Counted from the first letter of the stretch, positions 42,336 through 51,461 are shown. The stretch is 64,000 bases of DNA from Agromyces mariniharenae (GCF_008122505.1 NZ_VSSB01000001.1:1348891-1412890); one strand, 5' to 3'. The notes: generated from the letters alone by a model not told the origin. Program-made: numbers and translations.

Positions 42336-42345
42336 CGACCGCCGT

Positions 42346-43191
42346 TCACTCCGTCACCGCGATGCGCTGGGTCCCGATGACCGCGAGCAGGCGCAGGCGG
42401 TCGTAGCTGTCGGTGCCGGGCTGGGCGGTGAGGACGAGCAGCGTCTGTCCCTGATCGGGATCCACGAGCACCTGGCACGCGAGGTCGAGGACACCCACCT
42501 CGGGATGCTGCAGGCGCTTCTCGAGCATGTGCGTGTTGCGCACCTCGTGGGCCTCCCAGAGCGCCGCGAACTCAGGGCTGCCGGCGAGCAGGGCGTCGAC
42601 CATCCGAGCCGCCCTCGATCCGGGGCCGTGCTTGGCGTAGACCGCGCGGATGTCCGCGGTGAACGCGCGGGAGTGCATCGGGTGGTCTTCGACGGGGTAG
42701 ACGTCGCGGGCCGGCGGGTACATGAACCACCGGTATCCGACGCTGCGCAGCTCGCCCTCGAACCGGGTCTCGTCGCCGAACAGCGCCCGGGCCACGGGAG
42801 TCTGCGCCAGCGTCTCGCCGAGCTCGGTCATGACCTGGGCCGGCGTGTCGGCGAGCCGGTCGAGGATGCGGAGCATCCCCGGCGAGACGTGGTCGGTGCG
42901 CTGCACGCGTGCGGGCGCGGTGTGGCCGGCGAGTCGGAACAGGTGGTCGCGTTCGTCGAGGGTCAGGCGGAGGCCGCGTGCGATCGCCGCGACCATCTGC
43001 TCGGACGGCTGCGGCCCCCGCTGCTGCTCGAGTCGGCTGTAGTAGTCGACCGACATGTCGCAGAGCGCGGCGACCTCCTCGCGGCGCAGGCCCGCGGTGC
43101 GTCGGCGAGGCCCACGGCTCAGCCCGACGTCCTCCGGCTGCAACGCCTCACGTCGGCGGCGGAGGAAGTCGGCCAGTTGTGCCCGGTCCAT
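42346..43191 (-). CDS. XRE-family regulator with MmyB-like ligand domain
   Basis: The product is 281 aa. The HTH (RRTAGLRREEVAALCDMSVD, YYSRLEQQRG) is followed by the MmyB-like PAS-type domain, with YRWFMYPPARDVYP and HPEVGVLDLACQVL. Such genes typically regulate an adjacent SDR; here an SDR gene lies 57 nt upstream on the same strand. Confidence 0.92.
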   Translation of the reverse strand: MDRAQLADFLRRRREALQPEDVGLSRGPRRRTAGLRREEVAALCDMSVDYYSRLEQQRGPQPSEQMVAAIARGLRLTLDERDHLFRLAGHTAPARVQRTDHVSPGMLRILDRLADTPAQVMTELGETLAQTPVARALFGDETRFEGELRSVGYRWFMYPPARDVYPVEDHPMHSRAFTADIRAVYAKHGPGSRAARMVDALLAGSPEFAALWEAHEVRNTHMLEKRLQHPEVGVLDLACQVLVDPDQGQTLLVLTAQPGTDSYDRLRLLAVIGTQRIAVTE

Positions 43192-43248
43192 ACGGCAAGT
43201 CTTCGTGCTCCTCGGAGGTGGAGCAAGGGATCGGCGATCCCCCTCCCG

Positions 43249-44187
43249 TCAGACGACCAGGTCCACGCCGACGAGACGCTCCGACAGCTCCCAGATGCGG
43301 CGGGCATCCGCCGGGCTCTCGAGCCGCGAGTAGAGCCGCTGCTCTGCCGGGACGCCGCGCAGGTGCTGGAACCCGCTCGGTCCGTACAGGCGGCCGCCCG
43401 CGGCATCCGTGCTCGTCGCCGCGTGGACCGCCGTCAGCGCAGCCGTCTCGGGGGTGCCGAAGAGGATGCCACGACGGGAGAGCGCCCGGATGAATCGCAC
43501 CGCGGTGGTGTCCTCCTGGCGCCCCATCCGCGGCTGCGCGGCGAGGAGGTTCGTCGGCGTCACGCCGGGGTGCGACAGGTTGCTCCGGATGCCCCAGCCC
43601 TCGTCCGAGCTGCGACGGTCGAGCTCCATGGCGAACAGGCCGAGCGCGATCTTCGACGAGCTGTACGCCCGCATCGGCTCGTACCCGGTCGCCCAGTCCA
43701 GGTCGCCCCAGTTGACCGCGTGCTGGTCGGCGGCGACGCTCACCTGACTCGTCACGTGCGCACTCCCGGCCTGCAGGAGCGGCAGCAGGCGAGCGGTCAG
43801 GGCGACATGCCCGAGGTGGTTGGTCGCGAACTGGAGCTCGAAGCCGTCCTCGGTCAGCTGCCGCGACGGCGGGTTCATGACGCCGGCGTTGTTGATGAGG
43901 ATCCCGACGGGACGGCCATCGTCGAGCAGCCCGTCGGCGAACGACGCGACCGAGGCGAGCGACGCGAGGTCCATCGGGCGGACGTCGAGACGTGCGCCCG
44001 GAACCTGCGCCCGGATGCGCTCGGCCGCGTCCCGCCCCTTGGCCGCATTCCGCGACGGCATGACGACGTCGGCACCGGCACGGGCGAGCCGCGCCGCGAT
44101 CTGCAGCCCGATGCCATCGGTGGCGCCCGTGACGATCGCCAGCCGTCCGCGCTGGTCGGGAACCGGAATGTCGATGTTCTTCGGCAT
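43249..44187 (-). CDS. SDR-family oxidoreductase
   Basis: The product is 312 aa. The cofactor motif is [12 protein letters not shown] appears near residue 98, and the catalytic Tyr-Lys is in YSSSKIALG. The subgroup resembles retinol dehydrogenase/WWOX-like SDRs widespread in actinobacteria. GAGG precedes the ATG at 44187. It forms a probable unit with the XRE regulator downstream. Confidence 0.93.
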   Translation of the reverse strand: MPKNIDIPVPDQRGRLAIVTGATDGIGLQIAARLARAGADVVMPSRNAAKGRDAAERIRAQVPGARLDVRPMDLASLASVASFADGLLDDGRPVGILINNAGVMNPPSRQLTEDGFELQFATNHLGHVALTARLLPLLQAGSAHVTSQVSVAADQHAVNWGDLDWATGYEPMRAYSSSKIALGLFAMELDRRSSDEGWGIRSNLSHPGVTPTNLLAAQPRMGRQEDTTAVRFIRALSRRGILFGTPETAALTAVHAATSTDAAGGRLYGPSGFQHLRGVPAEQRLYSRLESPADARRIWELSERLVGVDLVV

Positions 44188-44349
44188 GGGGAGCCTCCTC
44201 GGGCCTGTCGAGTCGAGACGCGTGAACCGCGTGCTTCCCATGCTCGGAGGTATCGCTCCCGTGGTTCAGGGCGCGCTCACCCGAGGACCGCCGATCCCTC
44301 CCTGCGGACGCCCCGCAGTTCGAGGCGCATCCTCAGCCGGGGGGACGGC

Positions 44350-44988
44350 TCACACGATGCCCGCGACGAGGTTGATGATGCTGGCGAGGATCACTGACCC
44401 GAACAGGTAGGCCAGCAGGGTCTGTGCGATCACGATCCGTCGTATCTCGTTGGTCCGCACGTTCGTGTCCGCGACCTGGTAGGTCATGCCGAGCCCGACG
44501 GCGAAGTAGACGAAGTCCGTGTACTGCGGATCCTCGTCCTGGTTGAAGTCGATCCCGCCGACCGGATCGGCGTAGTACCGGGCGGCGATCCGCAGCATGT
44601 AGTCCACCTGCACCAACGCCCACGACGAGACGACGCTCACGACAGCGATCCCGGCGAGCAGGAACGCCTCGGCCTCCGACCTGTTCTGCGTCTGCAGCAG
44701 CACGACGGCGACCGCGCCGAGCCCGACGAGCGACCCCACGAGGGCGATGAGTCGCGCGAGGCGCCGCCCCGGGTCCTCCCTCCTGGCGTGCTCGCGGGTC
44801 CGCGACGCATCCATCGGCCAGACCATGACGACCACCCACACCACGCTGGTCAAGGCGAGCACCGACCATCCGACGAGGAACCCGGCCACGTACCCCAGGA
44901 AGGGAGCGGTCGCCGCAGCGGCGACGGCGCCGGCGATGATCGCGACGATCGCGCGGACGAGGGTCGGTGGCGGCGATGAGCGACTCAC
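44350..44988 (-). CDS. DUF1345 membrane protein
   Basis: The product is 212 aa with five membrane helices. The family signature is the stretch RYYADPVGGIDFNQDE and PQYTDFVYFAVGLGMTYQVA with TNEIRRIVIAQTLLAYLFG. Function unknown. The GTG start at 44988 is inferred from the hydrophobic pattern; no clear ribosome binding site. Confidence 0.88.
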   Translation of the reverse strand: MSRSSPPPTLVRAIVAIIAGAVAAAATAPFLGYVAGFLVGWSVLALTSVVWVVVMVWPMDASRTREHARREDPGRRLARLIALVGSLVGLGAVAVVLLQTQNRSEAEAFLLAGIAVVSVVSSWALVQVDYMLRIAARYYADPVGGIDFNQDEDPQYTDFVYFAVGLGMTYQVADTNVRTNEIRRIVIAQTLLAYLFGSVILASIINLVAGIV

Positions 44989-45041
44989 GGCCCAATGCTT
45001 CCACGATCCCGGATGCCGCGTCACTGCCGACGCGGCTCGAG

Positions 45042-45377
45042 TCACCGAGCTCGTGCGAGGATCACCGGTTCGTCGTCGGGCGTGATGGTGCGGCAGCGGG
45101 CCACGGGGTCGTCCACGACGAGGGACATGTAGGTGCCGAGGTCCGAGATCGCGCGTTCCCAACCGTCCGCTCGATGCCAGACCTCGACGACGTGTCCGGA
45201 TGCGTGGCCGAACGACAGCACGCGCTCGACGTCCTGACCGGCGTCGTACGCCGACACCGAGACGTCGACGAGCTCATCCCATGGGATCAGGATCTCCGGC
45301 ATCCCCCGGCCCATGATCCGGGCACCGCCCGGCTCCGACACGATCGCTCCGTAGGGCGTGCTCCCGGTCGATTCCAT
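45042..45377 (-). CDS. Small conserved hypothetical protein
   Basis: The product is 111 aa. Predicted beta-rich with PEILIPWDELVDVSVSAYDA and VARCRTITPDDEPVILARAR. No family recognised; the pattern suggests a small soluble domain. GGAGG is one base from the ATG at 45377, unusually close. Confidence 0.7.
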   Translation of the reverse strand: MESTGSTPYGAIVSEPGGARIMGRGMPEILIPWDELVDVSVSAYDAGQDVERVLSFGHASGHVVEVWHRADGWERAISDLGTYMSLVVDDPVARCRTITPDDEPVILARAR

Positions 45378-45426
45378 CCCTCCATGATGTTCGCCACGTG
45401 TGTCATGGCCGAAATCCCGGACGCTC

Positions 45427-46017
45427 TCAGACCGGTCGACGGCGCACCCGATAGCGCAGGTGGAGCACCCGGTTGCCCTGGACGACCACGTCCGGGTCTT
45501 CCAGCAAATGCTGAGAGTCGACGGAGCCGAAGTAGCGCTTGCCGGACCCGAGCACGACGGGTGCGACGTCCATGCGCACCTCGTCGACCAGACCTGCGGC
45601 AAGTGCCTGGCCACCGACGTCGCCGGCGGCGACCTCGACGATGCCGTCACCCGCAAGCTCCTTCGCCGTGGTCACAGCCGCCTCGATCCCGTCGACGAAG
45701 TGGAACGGCGCGTCGAGATCCCAGCCCTCGGGGGCCGGCCGGTGCGTCACGACGACGACGTGGTCGACGCCGCTCGGAGGCGTCCCGTCCCAGCCGTCCG
45801 TGATGTCGAAGACGTGGCGGCCGGCGATCGTCACGACGATCTGGTCCCAGTACGGCCGGATGTGGTCGTAGGACGCTTGCGACACGTTCAGTACGCCGCT
45901 GTCGTCCAACGGCACGTCACCGCTGACCAACCATTCGAACAGTGGACCGGGATCGTCGTTCTCAGCCGCGATGAAGCCATCCACCGAGACCGACGCATTC
46001 ATGACCACTTTCCCCAT
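45427..46017 (-). CDS. Dihydrofolate reductase / RibD C-terminal family protein
   Basis: The product is 196 aa. It begins GKVVMNASVSVDGFIAAEND, the classic RibD_C start, and ends with VDEVRMDVAPVVLGSGKRYF. These proteins bind NADPH; physiological substrates are usually unknown. GGAG lies 6 nt before the ATG at 46017. It is downstream of the AraC gene on the same strand. Confidence 0.92.
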   Translation of the reverse strand: MGKVVMNASVSVDGFIAAENDDPGPLFEWLVSGDVPLDDSGVLNVSQASYDHIRPYWDQIVVTIAGRHVFDITDGWDGTPPSGVDHVVVVTHRPAPEGWDLDAPFHFVDGIEAAVTTAKELAGDGIVEVAAGDVGGQALAAGLVDEVRMDVAPVVLGSGKRYFGSVDSQHLLEDPDVVVQGNRVLHLRYRVRRRPV

Positions 46018-46080
46018 GGGCTTCTCCTCTGTCCGGATTCCCAAGTCTGGTGTGTCGTGAGTGGTCGCTCTTGTAAGAAT

Positions 46081-46920
46081 TCAATCGGCTGGCAGCGGCC
46101 AGCCTTCCAGCGCGTGGTCGGGATGTTCGCGCAGGAAGCGTTGCCGGACTTCGACATACCGGGTCGGCGTGAGCCCGGTGAACTCCCGGAACTCATGGAC
46201 GAAGTGGGCCTGGTCGAAGTAGCCCGCGCGGGCTGCGACGTCGCCCCAGTCGATCGGTGCGGCCACGTCGATCGCCAACACGGTGAAGGTGAATCGGTAG
46301 CTGCGCGCCAGACGCTTCGGCGTGACGCCGATGACCTCCTTGAACCGCTTCGCCACGTACGTGCTGCTGGCGCGGGCTGCCAGGCCGAGGTCGCTGACCG
46401 GCACAGTTCCGCCGGTCTCCGCGATGGCACTGCTCATGTGGCGGACGATGTCCAGGCCATTGATCGCGCGCCGCCGCCGCCCCAGTTCCTCCTCGAGCAA
46501 CATCAGCATTCCGAGCGGCGTGTCCGCAGAGTTCAGTCGGTGTCGCAGCTCAGCGACAGCGGGCCGGCCCCAGATCTGCTCCACCGTCGCCGGCCGGTCG
46601 CACAACTCGGCCGCGGGCATCGGAAGGAACGGTGCCAGTCCCCACGGCTTGAAGTGGACGCCCACGGACCGGGTCGGGGTCGGGTAGCCGAACTCCCACG
46701 CACGGGTGGGCGTGGCGACCGCGCAGCCGTCGGGGTGCTCCACGGCTTCTGCGTCGGTGCCTGCGCGGATGCGGAACGGCGCCGCGAGGTTGACAATGAG
46801 CAAGGGCGCGGGCGCCGCCGGCAGGAGCAACCGTGAGTAGGGTGGGACGCCCTCCAGGTAGTAGAGGTCGTCGATCAGCCCGTCCAGCGGCGGACCGGGC
46901 ACCCTGGACACATACTCCAC
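46081..46920 (-). CDS. AraC-family regulator
   Basis: The product is 279 aa. N-terminal domain is of the DUF6597 type (PPLDGLIDDLYYLEG, TRSVGVHFKPWGLAPFL). C-terminal double HTH includes ASSTYVAKRFKEVIGVTPKR and GYFDQAHFVHEFREFTGLTP. The gene starts with GTG at 46920. It may control the reductase gene 63 nt downstream. Confidence 0.92.
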   Translation of the reverse strand: MEYVSRVPGPPLDGLIDDLYYLEGVPPYSRLLLPAAPAPLLIVNLAAPFRIRAGTDAEAVEHPDGCAVATPTRAWEFGYPTPTRSVGVHFKPWGLAPFLPMPAAELCDRPATVEQIWGRPAVAELRHRLNSADTPLGMLMLLEEELGRRRRAINGLDIVRHMSSAIAETGGTVPVSDLGLAARASSTYVAKRFKEVIGVTPKRLARSYRFTFTVLAIDVAAPIDWGDVAARAGYFDQAHFVHEFREFTGLTPTRYVEVRQRFLREHPDHALEGWPLPAD

Positions 46921-47092
46921 GCTGACATCATCGCGCTGTGCGTGCAGATTCGAGGGATCCCGATGACCAGTTCCAGGATCGAGATCACCTCGCTCTGGAC
47001 CGTCCCAAGCGGGCCGGTGTCACCATCCGAAAGCCCGTTCCGCTCCTTCTGCCGTTGCAGAACCAGCGTCTGTACCAGAGCAAATTGGACGC

Positions 47093-47455
47093 TCAGCCAC
47101 CCATCGAATCGCGGGTGTCGAGGATGCGAAGGACGTCTGCCGGTGAGCGGTCGTATCCAGTCGCATTGCGGCCGCTCCAGTTGATTCCGACGAGAAGGCC
47201 ATCGCGCTCGAGGCCGGGAAGCCAGCGTTCCCGCCAATCCACGAGAGGGATTTCGACGATTTCCATCTCCGCGTAGGCCGGGACAGCGTCGACGATTCGC
47301 TGGGCACGTGATTGTTTCGACCAGAACGGTTGCGCTCGTTGGCCCGTTGGAGTCATCGGTGCCGGGAAGCCGTCTGCGTCACGAACGGTCCACACCGTTC
47401 GTGACGTGAGTACCTCTCGGTAGAAGGCGTCGGCTTGGGCTGCGCTCACGGACAC
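47093..47455 (-). CDS. DUF2750 protein
   Basis: The product is 120 aa. It has the DUF2750 pattern: SAAQADAFYREVLTSRTVWT, then FWSKQSRAQRIV, DWRERWLPGLERDGLLVGINW and the end GRNATGYDRSPADVLRIL. Function unknown; the family occurs near toxin-immunity and Imm-type genes in some genomes. Start is GTG at 47455, overlapping the preceding 50-codon frame by 10 nt. Confidence 0.85.
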   Translation of the reverse strand: MSVSAAQADAFYREVLTSRTVWTVRDADGFPAPMTPTGQRAQPFWSKQSRAQRIVDAVPAYAEMEIVEIPLVDWRERWLPGLERDGLLVGINWSGRNATGYDRSPADVLRILDTRDSMGG

Positions 47456-47678
47456 ATGACATCGTCGCTGATACCGACCGCAGCCCAACAGCACGCCACG
47501 CCAGAAGAGTCCCCCGTAATGGCGCGATAGCCGATCCGATACCCGCCGACCGTGACGAGGCCCTTGGCTGGTTTGCCGCCCACCTCAGCGATACGCATTC
47601 ATGACGGGCAAGATGCGTCCACTGAGGGACCGCCCTCATGATCGCAGCGATCTCCTCCACCGTCACCAGTTCGTTCAT
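47446..47678 (-). pseudogene. Frameshifted small gene upstream of DUF2750
   Basis: Two good-looking segments are in different frames: MNELVTVEEIAAIMRAVPQW from an ATG at 47678, and from 47598 RIAEVGGKPAKGLVTVGGYR continuing to a TGA at 47446-47448. Loss of one base near 47596 would explain the break. Alternatively the second segment is a real 50-aa gene with its own ATG (47598). No family was recognised. Confidence 0.45.
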
Positions 47679-47850
47679 GAACTCGACCGACTGGGACTCC
47701 GATCCAGCCACTGCTGGAAGTCGACGATCGTCTGCTCCGCCTCCCACGCACGTTCTCCGACGAGGAAGTGCGTCGACGAACAGCTGGCAGGCGCAGAAAT
47801 GCGGCGAATAGATCACGTTCGAACGGTCACCGTTGGCTACGGTTGTGTCC
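47675..47850 (-). pseudogene. Remnant of a coding sequence with a second frameshift
   Basis: Coding-like segments NGDRSNVIYSPHFCACQLFV and HFLVGERAWEAEQTIVDFQQ lie in different frames separated near 47775. The second ends at a TGA that overlaps the next ATG (ATGA), which suggests an ancestral operon. No family recognised. Confidence 0.35.
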
Positions 47851-47874
47851 AATCGGTGTCCACGCGTGGATGCA

Positions 47875-48594
47875 CTACGACGTCCGCGAACCACCGCCTC
47901 CTCGGTGCCGCGGATCGTCGGCTCGTGTTGGACGCCCGGCAATCGTGAACGGGTAGCCGTGACGACGGAGGCTTTGCCCAATCGTCTTGCAGAGCTCGGA
48001 CTGTCCGAGCGCGCCTCCCGCTGACCACACCGGCGCTGCGGGGCCGCCCAGCTTCGATGGGATGGAGAGCTCGAAGCAGCGGTCATTGCTGAAGAGCACC
48101 ATACTGACGGCGCTTCCGAACTGTCGAAGCGCGACCGCGTCAAGAGACTCCTTCCGCCAACTCTCAAGGAGTTCTCCCCGCCGATCGATGACGAGGATGC
48201 AGCCGTCCGCGACGCCCACGAACGTGCGCGTGAACGGGCTCGGCCCGAGGCCGTAGAGGTCCACATCGCTGCGGTTGGCGACCATCGCAGCGCGTCGATT
48301 GAGGTTGGGAACGACCGAGAGAACAACGGCGCCACCAATCCCCACTGCCACCATCAGGAGACCAGGACCCGGGATGCCAAGCCAGACGACCACATTGCCG
48401 TCAGAACCAGCGAACCAAGAGAAGACCGCACCCGCGAGCAGGAAGAACGCGATCCAGAAGAGACACGCGACGAGGTACCAGTTTCTGCGCGTACGGGCGA
48501 ACAGCTCGTTCGAATCAACCTCGAAGCGCGAAGATGGCTCCGGCCGGTCACCGCTGCCGAGCACGAGGAACCTCAGTCGCTCGGCCGTCAACAC
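47875..48594 (-). CDS. Orphan membrane protein, possibly 5'-truncated
   Basis: The product is 239 aa from a GTG at 48594. Two membrane helices lie at about 38-60 and 70-92, followed by a soluble domain of about 140 residues (VDLYGLGPSPFTRTFVGVAD, RCFELSIPSKLGGPAAPVW). The residues encoded just upstream in this frame (LQAWWT) and the preceding small frame suggest its original N-terminus is now out of frame. No family was recognised. GC content and codon use are lower than in neighbours. Confidence 0.62.
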   Translation of the reverse strand: MLTAERLRFLVLGSGDRPEPSSRFEVDSNELFARTRRNWYLVACLFWIAFFLLAGAVFSWFAGSDGNVVVWLGIPGPGLLMVAVGIGGAVVLSVVPNLNRRAAMVANRSDVDLYGLGPSPFTRTFVGVADGCILVIDRRGELLESWRKESLDAVALRQFGSAVSMVLFSNDRCFELSIPSKLGGPAAPVWSAGGALGQSELCKTIGQSLRRHGYPFTIAGRPTRADDPRHRGGGGSRTS

Positions 48595-48737
48595 CGTCCA
48601 CCAGGCCTGCAGAATCCGTCACCATTGACACGCCCGATGGTGACGGAATGGCCTCCAAGATCGTAAATGCCGCCCGTGGACCACACGGTCACGAAGACCG
48701 ACTCAAGCTCGACGGGCCGAGGTCGTTCGATCTTCAC
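48588..48737 (-). CDS. 49-aa frame, own leaderless promoter; likely severed N-terminus of the next gene
   Basis: The frame starts at GTG 48737, 6 nt after TAGGCT, and encodes KIERPRPVELESVFVTVWST then GGIYDLGGHSVTIGRVNGDGF before diverging. It ends at a TGA overlapping the start of the membrane protein gene. Joining VNGDGF to LQAWWTVLTAERLRF in the other frame gives one smooth protein, so a single-base indel near 48615-48630 is likely. A genuine short overlapping gene remains possible. Confidence 0.5.
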   Translation of the reverse strand: MKIERPRPVELESVFVTVWSTGGIYDLGGHSVTIGRVNGDGFCRPGGRC

Positions 48738-48743
48738 CTCGCG

Positions 48744-48749
48744 AGCCTA
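48744..48749 (-). promoter_or_regulatory. -10 box TAGGCT, leaderless
   Basis: It lies 6 nt upstream of the GTG at 48737, identical in sequence and spacing to the boxes at 11616 and 26290. Confidence 0.6.
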
Positions 48750-48894
48750 TAGCGCAACGCGACGGTGGACGCCTTCGTCCATAGATCCAGCCATTCGGAA
48801 CACTCATTCAGGGAGGGGACGAAGCAAGCGAGGCTGTTCAGAGCGACGTGGATCACTCGGAGCGGGTGCGATGGGTGGTGTTGCTACTGGGCTG

Positions 48895-48900
48895 TACTCT
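48895..48900 (+). promoter_or_regulatory. -10 box TACTCT, leaderless
   Basis: It lies 6 nt upstream of the GTG at 48907. Confidence 0.6.
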
Positions 48901-48906
48901 TCGTGA

Positions 48907-49503
48907 GTGCCACTTGCCCCGCTGCTCCTGCTGTACTTCATCGTGGTGGTGGGGACGCTGATATTCCTGATCTTCTGGACGATCGGGCGAGCACGCCGGC
49001 ACGGTGCCACGGCAGTGATCAAGACCGTCGGGATCTCGGTCGGTGCTGGTCTGCTCGTTGCCCTTGGGGTGTCCGCATGGGTCATGACGAGCTGGCGGAC
49101 GCCGGCATCGGTTTCCCCGGAAGAACTGGCCGGGACCTGGACCGGCGAATCTCGTAGCGGAACAGCCACGATCGTGCTCAGGACGGATGGGTCTGCGTCG
49201 GTGGATGGGGTACCGTCGGTGGCCGCGTGGAGCATTGACTGGATGGATGACGCCCCCGACCTTCCGGCGTCTTTGTCCGGCGAGGGCACATGGAGGCCAT
49301 CCCCGTTCGAGGAAGTCGTGCTCACCTGCGCGAACGGCCAGACGCTCAATCTGCAGTGGCAGACGGTCGAGAGCCCGGGTGGTTCGTTGTATCTGCAGTT
49401 CATCGCAGGCGACCCGGATTCGCCGAAGTACTACGGCGAGTTCAGTCGTGTAGATCCAGCCCCGACCGCCAATAGAGAACCGAGCTCGAAGTTCGCGTGC
49501 TGA
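48907..49503 (+). CDS. Orphan membrane-anchored protein
   Basis: The product is 198 aa. Two membrane helices (about 4-26 and 38-60) precede an extracytoplasmic domain beginning ELAGTWTGESRSGTATIVLR, a lipocalin-like strand pattern seen in small secreted domains of unknown role. The last segment FSRVDPAPTANREPSSKFAC ends in a lone Cys. No family recognised. The gene is directly before tRNA-Ser. Confidence 0.72.
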   Translation: MPLAPLLLLYFIVVVGTLIFLIFWTIGRARRHGATAVIKTVGISVGAGLLVALGVSAWVMTSWRTPASVSPEELAGTWTGESRSGTATIVLRTDGSASVDGVPSVAAWSIDWMDDAPDLPASLSGEGTWRPSPFEEVVLTCANGQTLNLQWQTVESPGGSLYLQFIAGDPDSPKYYGEFSRVDPAPTANREPSSKFAC

Positions 49504-49525
49504 GAAGTAACTCAACCCGACTGAG

Positions 49526-49614
49526 CGGAGACGGCGGGATTTGAACCCGCGGTCCCCTTACGGGGACTCCACCTTAGCAGGGTGGTGCACTCGACCGGAC
49601 TATGCGACGTCTCC
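49526..49614 (-). tRNA. tRNA-Ser (anticodon GCT)
   Basis: An 89-nt cloverleaf with long variable arm: acceptor GGAGACG/CGTCTCC, anticodon stem CCACC/GGTGG with loop CTGCTAA, variable arm GTCCCC..GGGGAC, T-loop TTCAAAT. Discriminator G; CCA is not encoded. Confidence 0.95.
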
Positions 49615-49711
49615 TCGCGATGCACTTGCGCGCACACGCGACAGCCATCATAACCCGCGGATGCCGCGAACGACGATTCGAGCGCCGGCCCCCGCACCGG
49701 CATCCGGCGAA

Positions 49712-49760
49712 GTGACGCGATACGCCCTTCCCGAAGCATGGGAAGGGCGTTTCGCGTCAC
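49712..49760. terminator. Long hairpin downstream of the first LCP gene
   Basis: A 21-bp stem with one T-T mismatch (49712-49732 with 49740-49760) and a 7-nt loop lies 89 nt beyond the LCP stop codon. Confidence 0.8.
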
Positions 49761-49848
49761 CTCGGCGAGGAGCCTGCGAGATCCGGAGAGCCCGCGAGGC
49801 CGGAGGCCCGGACCGGGCATCGCCGAGCGGACGGCGCAGGGCGATCCG

Positions 49849-51153
49849 CTACTGGTCGTCGAGCGAGCGGCCCGCCGAGCAACGGGTCTCGGCCGCGGTC
49901 TGGCCCGAGACGTCCGAGGGCAGCGCCTCGACCGTCGGCGCCGGCGCGGCCGGGTCGGCGGGGACCCCCTCGGCAGGAGCCTCCTCGGCGGGCACCTCTT
50001 CGGCCGGGACCTCGGCGGGCGGGGCGGCGTTGGGGTCGCCGGCCGACGCGAACGACGACGACTCGTTGTCGTAGTTGAACGTCACCGGTCGGTCCTCCTG
50101 GAGCGCCAGGTTGACCATCTCGGCGGAGTCGGTCGGCACGACGGCGCTGTAGCCCTCGGAGTATGCGGTCGGGTACTGGATGAACGCGATCGAGCCGAGG
50201 TCGGTGTCCTTCAGCGCCTTGGCGATCGAGATCATGCGGGTCGGGTCGGCGAGGCTCGACGAGAGCTGCATGTTGGCGAGCGCCGCCTTGGCGATCGAGT
50301 ACAGCTTCACCGGGTCGCTCAGGGTGCCGTCGGCCTGCAGCTTGCGGGCGAGCGACGACATGAAGACCTGCTGGTTCGAGATGCGGCCGAGGTCGCTGCC
50401 GTCACCGACGCCGTGGCGTGTGCGGAGGAACTGCAGCGCGGCGACGCCGCTCAGGGTGTGGTTGCCCGCGTCGAGGAAGGTGCCGGTGTACTCGTCCTCG
50501 ATCGGCTCGGCGACGCAGACGTCGACGCCGCCGACGGCCTCGGAGAGGCCGGCCACGCCCATGAACTGCACGATGCCCGCGAACGGGATCGTCACGCCGG
50601 TGAGCGACTGCACGGTCTCGACGACGCAGTTCATGCCGCCGTGCGAGAGCACGGAGTTGATCTTCACGCCGTAGAGCTCGTCGAGCGTGCTCGACGGGTC
50701 GTTCGGGTCCTGGCAGGCGGGGACGTCGACGAGCATGTCGCGGGGGAAGCTGACGACCGACGCGTTGGTGTGGTCCTGCGAGATGTGCATCAGGATCGTC
50801 ACGTCGTTGAGGACCGCGGTCTCCTCATCGGGATCGCCGAAGCCGTCGCCCTGGCCGGCGCGGCTGTCGCTGCCGATGAGCAGCAGGTTGACGCCGCCCT
50901 CCATCGCGCCCACGTCGGGCACGCCCTCGAGCACCTTCTCGCTCTCGAGGGTGACCGTGGGCTTCACGGTGCTGGCGAGGTCCCAGGCCGCGTACGCGGC
51001 GACGGCGGAACCGGAGATCAGGGTGACCGCGACGACGGATGCCGCGACCTTCGCCACCGTCTTCCACGCGCTGTGGGCCTTGAGCCGTCCGTGACGTGCG
51101 ACCGACGAGGTCTTCGCAGCGCGACGTGAACTGTGACGCAGGTCCTGATTCAC
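49849..51153 (-). CDS. LytR-CpsA-Psr (LCP) family protein, copy 1
   Basis: The product is 434 aa. One N-terminal membrane helix (about 33-56) places the rest outside. The LCP domain has LLLIGSDSRAGQG, SFPRDMLVDVP, the central KINSVLSHGG and QFLRTRHGVGDGSDLGRISNQQ with the catalytic Arg pair. LCP enzymes attach wall glycopolymers or arabinogalactan-like chains to peptidoglycan. A Pro/Ala/Glu repeat linker ends in a conserved SGQTAAETRCSAG tail shared with copy 2. Start is GTG at 51153 with AGGAGAGG upstream. Confidence 0.93.
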   Translation of the reverse strand: MNQDLRHSSRRAAKTSSVARHGRLKAHSAWKTVAKVAASVVAVTLISGSAVAAYAAWDLASTVKPTVTLESEKVLEGVPDVGAMEGGVNLLLIGSDSRAGQGDGFGDPDEETAVLNDVTILMHISQDHTNASVVSFPRDMLVDVPACQDPNDPSSTLDELYGVKINSVLSHGGMNCVVETVQSLTGVTIPFAGIVQFMGVAGLSEAVGGVDVCVAEPIEDEYTGTFLDAGNHTLSGVAALQFLRTRHGVGDGSDLGRISNQQVFMSSLARKLQADGTLSDPVKLYSIAKAALANMQLSSSLADPTRMISIAKALKDTDLGSIAFIQYPTAYSEGYSAVVPTDSAEMVNLALQEDRPVTFNYDNESSSFASAGDPNAAPPAEVPAEEVPAEEAPAEGVPADPAAPAPTVEALPSDVSGQTAAETRCSAGRSLDDQ

Positions 51154-51190
51154 CCGATGCCTCTCCTGTCGTGATCCGTGGTCGTGCGCG

Positions 51191-51275
51191 CGGAGGGCGT
51201 GGGATTCGAACCCACGAGGCATTGCTGCCCACTGGTTTTCAAGACCAGCTCCATCGGCCGCTCGGACAGCCCTCC
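51191..51275 (-). tRNA. tRNA-Ser (anticodon TGA)
   Basis: An 85-nt cloverleaf with long variable arm: acceptor GGAGGGC/GCCCTCC, anticodon stem CTGGT/ACCAG with loop CTTGAAA, T-loop TTCGAAT, discriminator G; CCA not encoded. Confidence 0.95.
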
Positions 51276-51461
51276 AACCGGCGCGCCGAAGCCCCATGAG
51301 GGGCCGCGTCGCACAGGCAGGCCCCGATTCTAGCCGAAGCGCATTCGCACGAGCCTTTCATCCCAGCCTGAGAAGGCGCTGATTCGGGTGCTCCGACGGA
51401 TGCCGCGAGCCGCACGTTCCCGCACGACGGCGCGACGCGCAGCGGATGCCGCACGTCGTCG

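Noticed and set aside
47601..48028. Small plus- and minus-strand frames of 60-115 codons in the degenerate patch
   Set aside because: They lack start signals and overlap the better-supported minus-strand segments in other frames.
50825..51297. Upstream start for LCP copy 1 at 51297
   Set aside because: That extension would be translated from the tRNA-Ser(TGA) gene; the GTG at 51153 has a good ribosome binding site.
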